Positions 1 to 8,762 of a DNA stretch of 64,000 nucleotides are shown piece after piece; the stretch's first letter is position 1, and each line of letters starts with the position of its first letter. Source of the stretch: CAWCJL01 sp963795775 (GTDB lineage: Bacteria; Acidobacteriota; Terriglobia; Terriglobales; Acidobacteriaceae); contig CAWCJL010000005.1 of assembly GCA_963795775.1 (NCBI GenBank), forward strand, positions 310,001 through 374,000. The letters are read 5' to 3'. Made by a program: the position numbers and the translations under genes. A model generated the notes under the pieces. That model was not told where the DNA came from. It worked only from the letters and a program-made list of their open reading frames with translations, and searched no databases.

Positions 1-2
1 GT

Positions 3-479
3 GTCAACGAAACTGATCAGAACACATCCATTCTCCGTCAGGCCTATGTTGCACGTTGGTTGCTGGCCATGGGCAGCAGCGGTACCGCCGTCAACCTGTG
101 GTACGTCTGGGATGATCCCTGCTGGGGCACCATGCTCGGCCGCGGGATTGCCCCTTCGAGCACTGGCTGCCCGAACGATCCCATGATCCCGCCAGGGAAC
201 ACGCCTGCCTTTAAAGCCTGGACCATAACCACTGGCTGGCTGTCCGGCGCCACTTTCACTGGTCCTTGCACGAATCAGGGCGAAATTTGGCGGTGCACGA
301 TAACCAAGCCGGGTGGATACCAGGGAATGTTCCTCTGGACGACAGGATGGCTGGCCAGCACGTCTGTGAATCTGGGGACAAACCCGTATCACCAGTGGCG
401 GGATCTGGACGGCAATGTCAATCAATTGAACGGTCGTACCAGTGTTACCGCCAGCAATCGACCTATCCTGCTGGAGTAG
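3..479 (+). CDS. C-terminal part of a secreted glycoside hydrolase-like protein (5' truncated)
   Basis: The reading frame is open from the left edge of the window and ends with TAG, giving 158 residues of a longer protein. The first 50 residues (VNETDQNTSILRQAYVAR, then WLLAMGSSG and NLWYVWDD) look like the last strand and helix of a TIM-barrel glycosidase of the GH5/GH39 type. A small beta-rich module follows (WLSGATF, then GGYQGMFLWTT), often seen C-terminal to such domains in Acidobacteria. The catalytic residues lie outside the window, so the family is an inference. An ATG at 60 is internal and is not the start. A strong hairpin lies 70 bases downstream. Confidence 0.5.
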   Translation, partial: VNETDQNTSILRQAYVARWLLAMGSSGTAVNLWYVWDDPCWGTMLGRGIAPSSTGCPNDPMIPPGNTPAFKAWTITTGWLSGATFTGPCTNQGEIWRCTITKPGGYQGMFLWTTGWLASTSVNLGTNPYHQWRDLDGNVNQLNGRTSVTASNRPILLE

Positions 480-547
480 CCATCGGGAACTGGTCAGCCC
501 GCAAGGGCAGCCCCAGCATGGACATCTGATCCTGAATCGTGCACGCA

Positions 548-592
548 AAAGCAGAGGCCGCAGGTGGGAACCTGCGGCCTCTGCTGTTTTGG
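548..592. terminator. Bidirectional rho-independent terminator
   Basis: A perfect 15-bp stem (550-564 pairs with 571-585) encloses a 6-base loop. It is followed by GTTTTGGTTT on the plus strand and preceded by AAAA, which gives a U-run on the minus strand. It sits between two convergent genes and can end both transcripts. Confidence 0.85.
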
Positions 593-600
593 TTTCCGCA

Positions 601-2559
601 CTAAGGAATGATCGATATCGGAACCATATGCACGCGCCCATTTACCGTGGCTACGATATTCAACGGAATGGCCACACCTTTTGCTGCGTTAGGGCCCGTC
701 GCAATCGTTAGCGCTCGTACTGAGTTCGCCGAGGCATTCACTGGAAGTGCGGTCGGCGAAGCCACAGAAGTTGACGCCCCAGTCGGAAGTCCACTCACCG
801 CGATGGTGGCCGGTGCGTTTGCAGAGCCGAATGACTTCTGCATGACATTGACCTTCACCGTGCCGTTCGAAGCTGTGTACGCTTGCTTGTCCGTGAAGAC
901 GCCGAAATCGGATTGCGCCGGAGTCGGAGGTGTACAGCTTCTCTGCTGGAGCGGCGACGACGAAGGCTGCGACCAGACTGAGCCACTATCATTGCCGCTG
1001 TATCCTTGCCATTGGCTGAAATCCTGCCTCTTTCCGCCGGTTACTTCAAAGGGATTGGACCGGTTGGGGTCAAACCAGGAGTTATTATTCGAGACCAGCG
1101 TGCTCATAAAGTTTGACCATGCCGTGCCGGAGACGTAGGTTGCGAGCGTGTTCTCGACCGGAGATGACCAATTCTCGATGATGTTCCCGGTCATCGTGAC
1201 ATTCGCAGTCGTCACATTGTGATACTGTCCCGTCTGCCAATCCGTGAAGTGCCGGCCGCCGTTGGGTCCAGCAATGTAGACTTCACCCTGAACGCTCCCC
1301 ACAATGCCCGGTCCGCCATTATCGAAGATTTTTGAGTTGGTCAGCGTGAAGCCGGACGAACTATTCATATTGATGCCGAGCCCGCCCCAGCACAGTACGG
1401 AGTTGTTCATGCTGATCGGTCCGACGTTGAGTTCAAGCTGCAGATTGGGCAGTAGGTTGCCGGAAAGCACTGCGTTCTCAACCGTAATCTGCCGGTTGTC
1501 GGTGTCGAACCACAAACCTTGTGCATGGTTGTTGTATGCATAGAAGGTCTGGACCTTCGCGCCGTGCGTCTGCCAGAACTTCACGCCACCCATGCCCCAG
1601 TCGTAGAAAGCACCCTGTGCACCACGCCAGTTGTTGTAGTCCGTTTCCGAGTTAGAGAGCAGCAAGTTGGTGGAATGCGCGAGATTCATCCCGAAGCCGC
1701 CGTTGTAGCTGGCGATGGAATTCTGAATGGTGACATTGTTTGTGTTGTAGAGCCCGAATCCGCCCCAGCTATTGTTCGAAGCCCAGATTGTGTCAACTAG
1801 CACGTTAGAGCTGTTTGAAACCTCGCCGCCCTCGAAGCTCAGGCAGCTCGCCGCGTGTTCGAGCCCGAGACCGCGAACGACGAAGTTGGTCCGTCCCGAC
1901 ACCGTGACTGTGGTGGGACGCGTGGCGACTTCTACCGTAGCGGTGTTGAGATTAACCCCGGCGGGCGGGGCAACTCGGAGCTGATTGGTCGCTTCGCTCA
2001 CCAGGAAGGTACCCGGTGTAAGAAGCGAAGAATCGAGCACCTGAGTTAGCGGCGTTCCATTCACCACCACCATCTCTCTACGGAATACGATTGGCTTCAG
2101 GCCAGAGGGCCAGCCAGAGGGCAGAGCACACGCGCCGAACTTATAGGTCCACGGGTGATCGAACACGACACCTGCCCCTTCATCTGCCCAGCCGGTGTAG
2201 ATGTCGGATCCGGAGATAGTGACCGTCCCCGGAACGGCAGCTTCCAAGGTAATCGGGGCTGACGTGCGGCCGGACGTCGGCCAAATCTTCACAGATTCAC
2301 GATAGGTACCAGGGAGTATTTCGACCCGGCTCCCAAGGTTCTTATGATTAAATGACCGATCCGCCTTACTCAGGGCCGCTTGCACCGTGCGCATCGGGGC
2401 AGTCTGGGCACCCGAATTGCTATCACTTCCATTGGTGCCATCAACATAGATGTAATTGGTATTACTCTCTGTTATGTTTGCCTGAGCGTTTGCGGCTTTG
2501 CCCGAAGCGGCAATGGCCCCAAGGATGAGTGCAGCGGCAGTGACATTCTTCAATCGCAT
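601..2559 (-). CDS. Secreted right-handed parallel beta-helix protein
   Basis: This 652-residue protein starts with a Sec signal peptide (hydrophobic core AALILGAIAAS, cleavage near ANAQA). It continues with a DUF1565-like front (YVDGTNGSDSNSG, then EILPGTYRESV) and many N-rich beta-helix rungs with recurring N-x-S patterns, as in pectate lyase and polysaccharide lyase folds. The last ~120 residues form an Ig-like domain. A substrate cannot be read from the sequence; plant or microbial polysaccharide is plausible. The start is supported by GAAGGGCT ahead of the ATG, the same leader seen before the divergent paralogue at 3423. The two proteins align along most of their length. Confidence 0.8.
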   Translation of the reverse strand: MRLKNVTAAALILGAIAASGKAANAQANITESNTNYIYVDGTNGSDSNSGAQTAPMRTVQAALSKADRSFNHKNLGSRVEILPGTYRESVKIWPTSGRTSAPITLEAAVPGTVTISGSDIYTGWADEGAGVVFDHPWTYKFGACALPSGWPSGLKPIVFRREMVVVNGTPLTQVLDSSLLTPGTFLVSEATNQLRVAPPAGVNLNTATVEVATRPTTVTVSGRTNFVVRGLGLEHAASCLSFEGGEVSNSSNVLVDTIWASNNSWGGFGLYNTNNVTIQNSIASYNGGFGMNLAHSTNLLLSNSETDYNNWRGAQGAFYDWGMGGVKFWQTHGAKVQTFYAYNNHAQGLWFDTDNRQITVENAVLSGNLLPNLQLELNVGPISMNNSVLCWGGLGINMNSSSGFTLTNSKIFDNGGPGIVGSVQGEVYIAGPNGGRHFTDWQTGQYHNVTTANVTMTGNIIENWSSPVENTLATYVSGTAWSNFMSTLVSNNNSWFDPNRSNPFEVTGGKRQDFSQWQGYSGNDSGSVWSQPSSSPLQQRSCTPPTPAQSDFGVFTDKQAYTASNGTVKVNVMQKSFGSANAPATIAVSGLPTGASTSVASPTALPVNASANSVRALTIATGPNAAKGVAIPLNIVATVNGRVHMVPISIIP

Positions 2560-3422
2560 GACTTAGCCCTTCGTAATGCAAGAAAATCAGAATGGTCGCC
2601 CAAGAGGACTTCGTTTCCGCACCAGTCCTGCGGACACGCGTTGGCTGGTTGGGCTAGTTGCTTAAGTGAACTGATTGTGCAATCAGAAATCCGGTCAGAA
2701 CACTCCTAGAAAGTGCTACGACTAAATTGCATATTACGCAGTAAAAAATGCGCTCCGGGCCGCAGCAATAGATTCCGAGCCGGGCGGATTCAATACCCCA
2801 GAAGCGTTAGCTCGCCTTCCGCATCGGTGGCACTGGGGGCATCTATGCACACGTGTTACAGGCATGCCTTCACTCGCGGCAGATTGCGACTGTGGGACTT
2901 TCCATGCCCGGCTCGAATCCCGGTACTTATACGGTTCGATCCGACCAGACATGTAGCGCTGTTCTGTCGGTGTGGGCTATCGACAGGACAGAGTGAGTCA
3001 GACTCTGACGCGTGGATGCGCTATCCCGACTACCACTTTCGCGCTATGGAAAAGTCGCGTCCGTAGCGGGTGACTCCATACCTACATTGCCGGATGTACA
3101 AACTGCCTCGGCAGTCGGCATTGCACGCACCTATTTACACGCACTCAAAATATCAAGTGCGCAACCCGAGTAAAGGCCGAAAATACTCTCTTGTGCTAAA
3201 TCAATGGGGCGTATTAGGTTCTATTCATTACTCCTGAAGTGCGTGCTGCGTAGGCTTCCCCGGTAAGTTGTAGTGCTAATTGTCTTCGCCAGGTGATCTG
3301 ACCGCAGATATGTCCTGCGAACGCAATGGCTGCGAGCGCTTCAGAAGCTATCGATGTACAAAAGCAAGTCGCGATCTGCTCACCCGCTTTGGCGGGATTG
3401 ATATATGAATGGAAGGGCTGTC
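2560..3422. other. Intergenic region between divergent beta-helix paralogues
   Basis: About 860 bases hold no convincing gene. The only sizeable open frame (2713-3066, plus) has no ribosome-binding site and no recognisable protein character. GC content is lower than in the neighbouring genes. The region must carry the two divergent promoters, but I could not identify clear -35/-10 pairs. Confidence 0.5.
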
Positions 3423-5041
3423 ATGAAGATGAGAAATGTAGCTGCCGCAACTATGATTGCATGTGCGATGTTTGGAACACATCACATGCTCGCTCAAGCG
3501 AACGTCAATGAAAACGAGCCAGCAAGCCTGTATGTCGATGCCGCCGCAGGTTCTGATTCGAATCCGGGCACCCAATCGCAGCCGTTGAAGACGATAGCCG
3601 CGGCGGCTAACAAAGCCAACCTGAACAATACCAGCGGCATCGGGACGAAGGTGTGGATCAACCCGGGTGTTTATCGCGAATCTGTCTTTATGTATGGCAG
3701 CAGTAAGCTGACCAGCGCGCCGGTCACCTTCCAGGCTGTCACGACGGGCACCGCCATTATCGATGGGGCGGACGTAGTAACCGGCTGGGCGCAGAGCGGG
3801 AGCAACAGTTCGATCTACACGCATAGCTGGACCTACAGCGAGGGTACCTGTTCGCTTCCTTCCGGATGGCCCAGTGTGCAGCCGATCGTGCTTCAGCGCG
3901 AGATGGTGTTCGTCAACGGAGCACCGCTCACACAGGTGCTGTCCGCCTCCCAGATGCAGCCCGGCACCTTCTACCTGAATACCTCTACGAAGCAGATGAG
4001 CATATGGCCGGGCAGCGGCATCTCCATAAACACGGCGACGGTGGAAATCGCGAACCGGCCTGTAATTTCCAGATCGATAACCGCTCAAACATTGTTGTCC
4101 GGGGATTGGTCTTACAGCACGGTACAGCCTGTACAAATCAGGCGAGTGCGAGTGCCTATGCCAGCAGCAATATTCTGTTCGATCAGATTCAAGCTGTGTG
4201 GAATAGCTGGGGTGGACTGAATTTCAATCACACCTCCAACTACACAGTGCAAAACTCAGTAGCAAGTCACAATGGCGCGGTCGGGTTCTCCGGCTCCGAT
4301 AACAAGAACGCGCTCTATCGGTTTGACGAGAGTGATGACAACAATTGGCGGGGCGCTATGGGAGGCTTTTATGATTGGGCGATGGGCGGCACGAAGCTGA
4401 TGCATATGCACGGCGTAACGGTTGACCGCCTTTATGCGTTGAACAACATGGCGCAGGGTCTCTGGTTCGACACTGACAACAAGAATGTCGTCATCAGTAA
4501 TAGCGTGCTCTCCGGCAACACCATGGCCAATCTGCAGATTGAGGCCGACCAGGGCCCAATTGCCGTAACAAAAACTGCATTGTGTTCCGGCGGCACTGGA
4601 ATCATGATGCTCAATTCCACTTATGTCACCATCTCGGGCAACACTCTTTATAACAACGGAACCGCTCACCTCTATCGGGGACAGATATGGGCGGCCGGCC
4701 AGGCTGGCGGCCGCGCAGTAAGCGACTGGGAAACCGGCCAAGCGTATAGCTTGGTCACATCGCATATCACACTGAACGGCAATGTGGTTCAGGATGCGTC
4801 CGCCAGCCAGTACGTGTTTTCGACCTATCTCAATGCGAACGACTGGAGTAAGTTTTCCAGTACGTTTTCCTCAAATGGCAATACCTGGTTCGACGGTCTG
4901 CAGAGCGCATCCTTCGGCGCGGCCAACAACGGTGATCATTTGGACCTGAGCGGCTGGCGTCGTTCGACGGGCCAGGACTCGTCCTCAGCGTGGGCTCAGT
5001 CATCCGCAGCCCCGACAGCCTGCAACGTCAGCTCTCATTAG
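3423..5041 (+). CDS. Secreted beta-helix protein, paralogue of 601-2559, frameshifted
   Basis: The N-terminal half (frame of 3423) carries a signal peptide ending MLAQA and the motifs YVDAAAGSDSNPGTQ and NPGVYRESV. The C-terminal half, in another frame, resumes at NFQIDNRSNIVVRGL. Alignment with the paralogue puts the break at 4061-4063 (CCTGTAATTTCC), where one missing base restores continuity, giving about 539 residues. GGAAGGGC 5 bases ahead favours the ATG at 3423 over 3405, and the paralogue has the same leader. It lacks the C-terminal Ig-like domain of its paralogue. It is either a recent pseudogene or a sequencing error. Both halves keep clean codon structure, so any inactivation is recent. 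Confidence 0.75.
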
Positions 5042-5156
5042 AACGGGCTCAAGCGAGGGCCTTAGCGGTAGCCAGGGCCTTCCGTTCTGAAGAGCTTGGA
5101 CCTATATCTACATGGGGGACATGGCTTGCGATTGGAGCCGTGTCTATCTCCCTTGG

Positions 5157-6092
5157 CTACGCCGGATCCGATTGCCACGCCGGCGCCAGCGAGGGTACAG
5201 AGGGGCTGCTTACGCTCAGGGAGCGCCAGCTCTCCCCAAAGGGAACGAAGCGGTAGTCCCGCAACAACGAGCGCAGCTTGCGCTCGGTCGTGCGCAGCCC
5301 CGTGTAGTGGCGGAACCGGGAGCGGCGGGGGCCAGCGAGACGAGGCTGGTCTCCATCAATCTCCCATGGGTGCAGATAGAGCCTCGGCAGATCACCGCAC
5401 GCGATCGTGCGGCGTATCGCAGCGCGAGAGTAGGCGAGCGGAAAGATGCGGAGATAGCCGCCTCCCGCGGCCGGCAGCACCAGACGCCCAATCCGCAGGG
5501 TAGCCGGTGGTATCTCCAGCAGCGGCCCCGCCGCCGTCCGCATCACGTACGGCTCGCACCGCGCGCCCGGCACGCCATACAAATCGTGCCGCACCGGAAA
5601 GATACTCGAGTCGTAGCGAAATCCTTCTTCCGCGAGAATGTCGAGCGCCCATAGCGACTGCCGGGTGATGGACCAGGTCGGCGCTCGATAGCCCTGCACG
5701 GCCGTGCCGCCCGCGTCTTCGATCGCCTGCAGCGCCTGCCGGGTGTCCGCGCGGAAGCTCTCCGGCGTAAGCGAGAAGATTGGCCGGTGCCAGTAGCTGT
5801 GGCACCCAATCTCATGGCCCCGGGCTGCGGCTTTCCGCACCAGTTCCGGCCAGCGCTCCGCCACCCACCCGAGGAAAAAGAAGGTGGCGCGCGCGCCGTA
5901 CTCTTCAAAGAGGTCGAGCAGCCGCTCAGTGTTTGCGACCACGCGCGACGGATAGGTTCCCCAATCGCACCGCTTCACAGACGCAGCAAACGCTTCTACC
6001 TGGAAGTAGTCCTCCACATCCACACTCAGCAGAGCGCGGCGGAGCGGTCGCGCGGTCTGGGTGTCATCGAGTGTGTCCGTCTGCGCTCGCAC
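5157..6092 (-). CDS. XrtA/PEP-CTERM-type polysaccharide deacetylase
   Basis: A 311-residue carbohydrate esterase 4 (NodB-like) protein. ALLSVDVEDYFQVEAF at the front is characteristic of the PEP-CTERM/exosortase-associated subfamily. ATFFFLGWVAERWPEL, the metal-binding GHEIGCHSYWH and YRAPTWSIT follow in canonical order, and LYLHPWEID lies near the C-terminus. Such enzymes remove N-acetyl or similar groups from exopolysaccharide, usually at the envelope. I prefer the GTG at 6092, two bases after the stop of the upstream small gene; the longer frame to 6323 encodes a low-complexity Arg-rich shadow of that gene. It is the last gene of a minus-strand cluster. Confidence 0.8.
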   Translation of the reverse strand: MRAQTDTLDDTQTARPLRRALLSVDVEDYFQVEAFAASVKRCDWGTYPSRVVANTERLLDLFEEYGARATFFFLGWVAERWPELVRKAAARGHEIGCHSYWHRPIFSLTPESFRADTRQALQAIEDAGGTAVQGYRAPTWSITRQSLWALDILAEEGFRYDSSIFPVRHDLYGVPGARCEPYVMRTAAGPLLEIPPATLRIGRLVLPAAGGGYLRIFPLAYSRAAIRRTIACGDLPRLYLHPWEIDGDQPRLAGPRRSRFRHYTGLRTTERKLRSLLRDYRFVPFGESWRSLSVSSPSVPSLAPAWQSDPA

Positions 6093-6094
6093 GG

Positions 6095-6376
6095 TTATCG
6101 CCCCACACTCTCGGGAGCTGTCTTCGCTTGCTGTGCAGCGCTGTGCTCCGAAGCCGCTCCTTTGCGCACGCCAGATACGCGTTCCCGCACAAGGCGAACG
6201 GTGCGGCGGCCCAGGGCGGAGCACAACAGAAAGCTGGCGCCGAGCAGCGCGATGGGAAAGGCGTCGCCATGGTGCCCGGCAGGAGCTACGGATGCGAGCT
6301 GCGCTACGGCCATGCTCGAACAAAAAATCGCCGCCAGCAGAATAGCAATGCTAAGACTGTGCTTGCGAAGGTTCAT
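6095..6376 (-). CDS. Small membrane/secreted protein in the exopolysaccharide cluster, PEP-CTERM-like end
   Basis: A 93-residue protein with GGGAGAAG 6 bases ahead of the ATG. It has an N-terminal signal peptide (LSIAILLAAIFC, cleavage near AVAQ), a very short linker (ASVAPAGHHGD) and a second hydrophobic segment (AFPIALLGASFLLC) followed directly by basic residues GRR. The order signal peptide, short spacer, hydrophobic helix, Arg cluster resembles PEP-CTERM or other exosortase tails, but no PEP motif is visible and the tail runs on another ~35 residues. No function is recognised. Its stop lies two bases before the deacetylase start, so the two are probably translationally coupled. Confidence 0.6.
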   Translation of the reverse strand: MNLRKHSLSIAILLAAIFCSSMAVAQLASVAPAGHHGDAFPIALLGASFLLCSALGRRTVRLVRERVSGVRKGAASEHSAAQQAKTAPESVGR

Positions 6377-6461
6377 CGCGTTCTTCTCCCGACAGCCGGC
6401 GCTTGCTGGCCGGCACGTTTTACCTGTCGGGGGAGAAAGCTGGGGATGGGGCCAAAGATGG

Positions 6462-7943
6462 TCATGCGATCGCTTCCGTCGCGGCCTGCGCACCCGGTTC
6501 CGGGCCGATGAAGTGGCTACGGCCCCGCGATGCGCCTTCTCTCGCAGCCGGGGTGGGCTGCTGCGCCAGTGAATCGATAATCCGTTGGCAGGCATTCCGC
6601 GCAATGGCCGTCATGGCGTTGTTGTTCAGCGTGTCGTTTACGATTTGCGAGGTGTTCGCCAGGAAGACCCCCGGGACCGGAGTTTCCAGCGGTGGCAGGA
6701 TGCGGCTGTAGCCAAGCGTCGGTACAGGCTGCACAAAGCGCTCGCGAAAGACGTAGCGCGCCGCGATCTCCGTACCCCGCAGTTTCGGATGCATGCTGTA
6801 AAGATCGCGGCTGAATTCCGTCCACACCGCGGCGTCGTCCATCGCAAACAGCGGGTCCGTGCTGTCCGTATATTTCGGAAGGTACACGAGAGAGTAGCCG
6901 GCCGTACTTTCTGTGCCGATGAGGTTCGTCATCTCAATGACCCCGGTAAAGCGCGCCTGCTGGGTGATGTTGGTGACGTAAAAAGGCGAGAGCGGCCGGC
7001 GCAGAACAAGCACCACGCAGATCATTGCCAGGTACTGCACGTCACACAGGCGGGCACAGTAGTCGGAGGGAAAAGCAGGGCAGAGGCGCGCCGCGATGCG
7101 ATTGGGCACGGTAAGCAATACGCGATCGAACCGCTCGCTCGTGCCATTCGCGTGGACGGTTACCCCGTCCTGACCATCTACTCTTTCCACGCCGGAGACC
7201 GCCGACCCCAGGTGAATCTGCACGCCCATGGACGTCGTCCGTTCGAGCAGCCGGTCCAGTACGCGGCGATATCCGCCCGTTACGAATCCCAGCCGCTCCT
7301 TCTTCTCGGCCGTCTTTTCGCGCGTGGAATACAGCCGCTTGAGCGTAGCCCACAGAAAAGCGGCCGAGGCGCGCTCTCGCATGCTGCCCAGCTTGCAGCG
7401 CAGCAGTGGGTCCCATATCTCTTCCGTGAGCTGTCTCCCGAAAATACGCCGTACCCAGGGCAGCAGCGGTTCGTCTTCCAGCCGGCTTCCGTCCGCAAAG
7501 CGTGCCGCATAGATCGTGCCCAGCGCAAAGCGCAGCTTGCTCACCAGGGACAGGTGCGGAAAACGCAGCAGATCCATCGGCCGCGTCATGCAGAAGAGGC
7601 GGTTCTTCGAATAGAAGCCGACCTCCGTGGTGCGCCAGCGCAGCTCCGGAGTCAGGTCCAGGTCTTCGAGCAGGCGCAGCAGGGAACTGTCGGAGGTTAG
7701 GATGCAGTGGTAAAAGCGATCCCAATGGAATGGGCCGAAGTCGAAGCTCGCTGCCAATCCCCCGGCGTGATCCCCGGATTCGAACAGGGAAACCTGGTAG
7801 CCGGCGCGCGCGAGATAGAAGGCGCTGGTCAGCCCCGTGATACCGCCCCCGATAATCGCGATACGCGGCTCCCCGCCCGAAGCCGGCCGCCTGCTCGCGA
7901 TTGCGGGCTGAGGCTTTTCTGATGCGGTGTGTATCGTGTGCAT
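6462..7943 (-). CDS. FAD-dependent amine oxidase/protoporphyrinogen oxidase-like oxidoreductase
   Basis: This 493-residue protein has the dinucleotide-binding motif IAIIGGGITGLTSAF at about residue 28, followed by LFESGDHAGGLAAS, the second FAD contact typical of the amine-oxidase/phytoene-desaturase superfamily. PGVFLANTSQI near the end matches the C-terminal FAD-binding turn. Members of this group in polysaccharide loci are annotated as NAD(P)/FAD-dependent oxidoreductases and may act on sugar or lipid carriers; the substrate is unknown. It lies directly next to the SMR-like gene (ATG at 7943, previous stop at 7944), so it belongs to the same transcript. Confidence 0.75.
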   Translation of the reverse strand: MHTIHTASEKPQPAIASRRPASGGEPRIAIIGGGITGLTSAFYLARAGYQVSLFESGDHAGGLAASFDFGPFHWDRFYHCILTSDSSLLRLLEDLDLTPELRWRTTEVGFYSKNRLFCMTRPMDLLRFPHLSLVSKLRFALGTIYAARFADGSRLEDEPLLPWVRRIFGRQLTEEIWDPLLRCKLGSMRERASAAFLWATLKRLYSTREKTAEKKERLGFVTGGYRRVLDRLLERTTSMGVQIHLGSAVSGVERVDGQDGVTVHANGTSERFDRVLLTVPNRIAARLCPAFPSDYCARLCDVQYLAMICVVLVLRRPLSPFYVTNITQQARFTGVIEMTNLIGTESTAGYSLVYLPKYTDSTDPLFAMDDAAVWTEFSRDLYSMHPKLRGTEIAARYVFRERFVQPVPTLGYSRILPPLETPVPGVFLANTSQIVNDTLNNNAMTAIARNACQRIIDSLAQQPTPAAREGASRGRSHFIGPEPGAQAATEAIA

Positions 7944-8333
7944 TCAGCGGCTCCTCGCGATCAGGATGGCTCCGGCGACGATGATCAGAACGCCGATCCA
8001 GCGCTGCCTTGAAATGCGTTCCCGCAACACAGACATCGCCAGCAGCGCGACCAGCACATAGCTGGTTCCAAGCAGCGGGTAGGCATACGAAATGGGCATG
8101 TGCCGCAGTGCGATCAGCCAGAGCACCGTCGCAACCGCGAAGCAGCAGGCCCATCCCATCACACAGGGCGAAGCGTAGCGCCGGAGCCCCCCGGGCGCCG
8201 TTCCGCTCGTTCCCTGTGAAGCGCCCGCCATGCCGCGGCGCAGCAGGATCTGCGCTACGGAGCCGAGGACGATGCTTACGCCCAGCGCAACCGGCCCGCT
8301 GATGCTGCTGAACCCTGCCGCCATCGCGCTCAC
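7944..8333 (-). CDS. SMR/EamA-like four-helix half-transporter (second of a pair)
   Basis: A 129-residue membrane protein with four predicted helices. VLGSVAQILLRRGMAG is the family N-terminal signature, and ISYAYPLLGTSYVLVALLA and WIGVLIIVAGAILIA are the later helices. The architecture matches ArnE/ArnF-type heterodimers that flip undecaprenyl-phosphate sugars. Its ATG overlaps the stop of the upstream homologue by four bases (8330-8333), a strong sign that the two form a stoichiometric heterodimer. Confidence 0.75.
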   Translation of the reverse strand: MSAMAAGFSSISGPVALGVSIVLGSVAQILLRRGMAGASQGTSGTAPGGLRRYASPCVMGWACCFAVATVLWLIALRHMPISYAYPLLGTSYVLVALLAMSVLRERISRQRWIGVLIIVAGAILIARSR

Positions 8334-8677
8334 TCGCGTTCTCCCTTGCTGGAGTGCAGCAGCACCCCAATGCCTGCTGTCATAACGACGATGCCCGCCC
8401 AGCGGTCCCAGTGCACCCCTTCGCCCAGCAGCACGCTCCCGCCCACAGCCACCAGGACGTAATTGATCGCACTGAGCGGATACAAATAGCTGATCTCGTC
8501 ACGGGCCACAGCCTGCGTCCAGAGCAACGTACCCAGGGCATACGTAAGCAGGCCAACCAGGAGAAGTACCGGGAGGCCGTGAAACGAGAGGGCATCGGCC
8601 GCCAATCCCCGCTTCAGGGTGAGCTGCCCGGCCGAGGCAAACACGACCGAGGCCGCCACCAGCCACTCCGCCCGCAT
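8330..8677 (-). CDS. SMR/EamA-like four-helix half-transporter (first of a pair)
   Basis: A 115-residue protein with four hydrophobic segments. The ASAGQLTLKRGLA motif in helix 1 and EISYLYPLSAINYVLVAVGG in helix 3 are shared with its partner. The Tyr-Pro-Leu-Ser loop is typical of EamA-like flippases of lipid-linked sugars. The gene overlaps the next one by four bases and follows the Gfo/Idh/MocA dehydrogenase after an 85-base gap, so it is probably in the same operon. Confidence 0.75.
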   Translation of the reverse strand: MRAEWLVAASVVFASAGQLTLKRGLAADALSFHGLPVLLLVGLLTYALGTLLWTQAVARDEISYLYPLSAINYVLVAVGGSVLLGEGVHWDRWAGIVVMTAGIGVLLHSSKGERE

Positions 8678-8762
8678 GCTGCCTGCCGTTCTGGCGTGCG
8701 CACGCGTAGTTTCCCCCCAGCGGACAGTAACTCCGCGGCCTCCGTAACCGGTGCAGCGCCCA

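Noticed and set aside
2713..3066. 117-codon plus-strand open frame between the beta-helix genes
   Set aside because: No ribosome-binding site, mixed composition, no recognisable domain.
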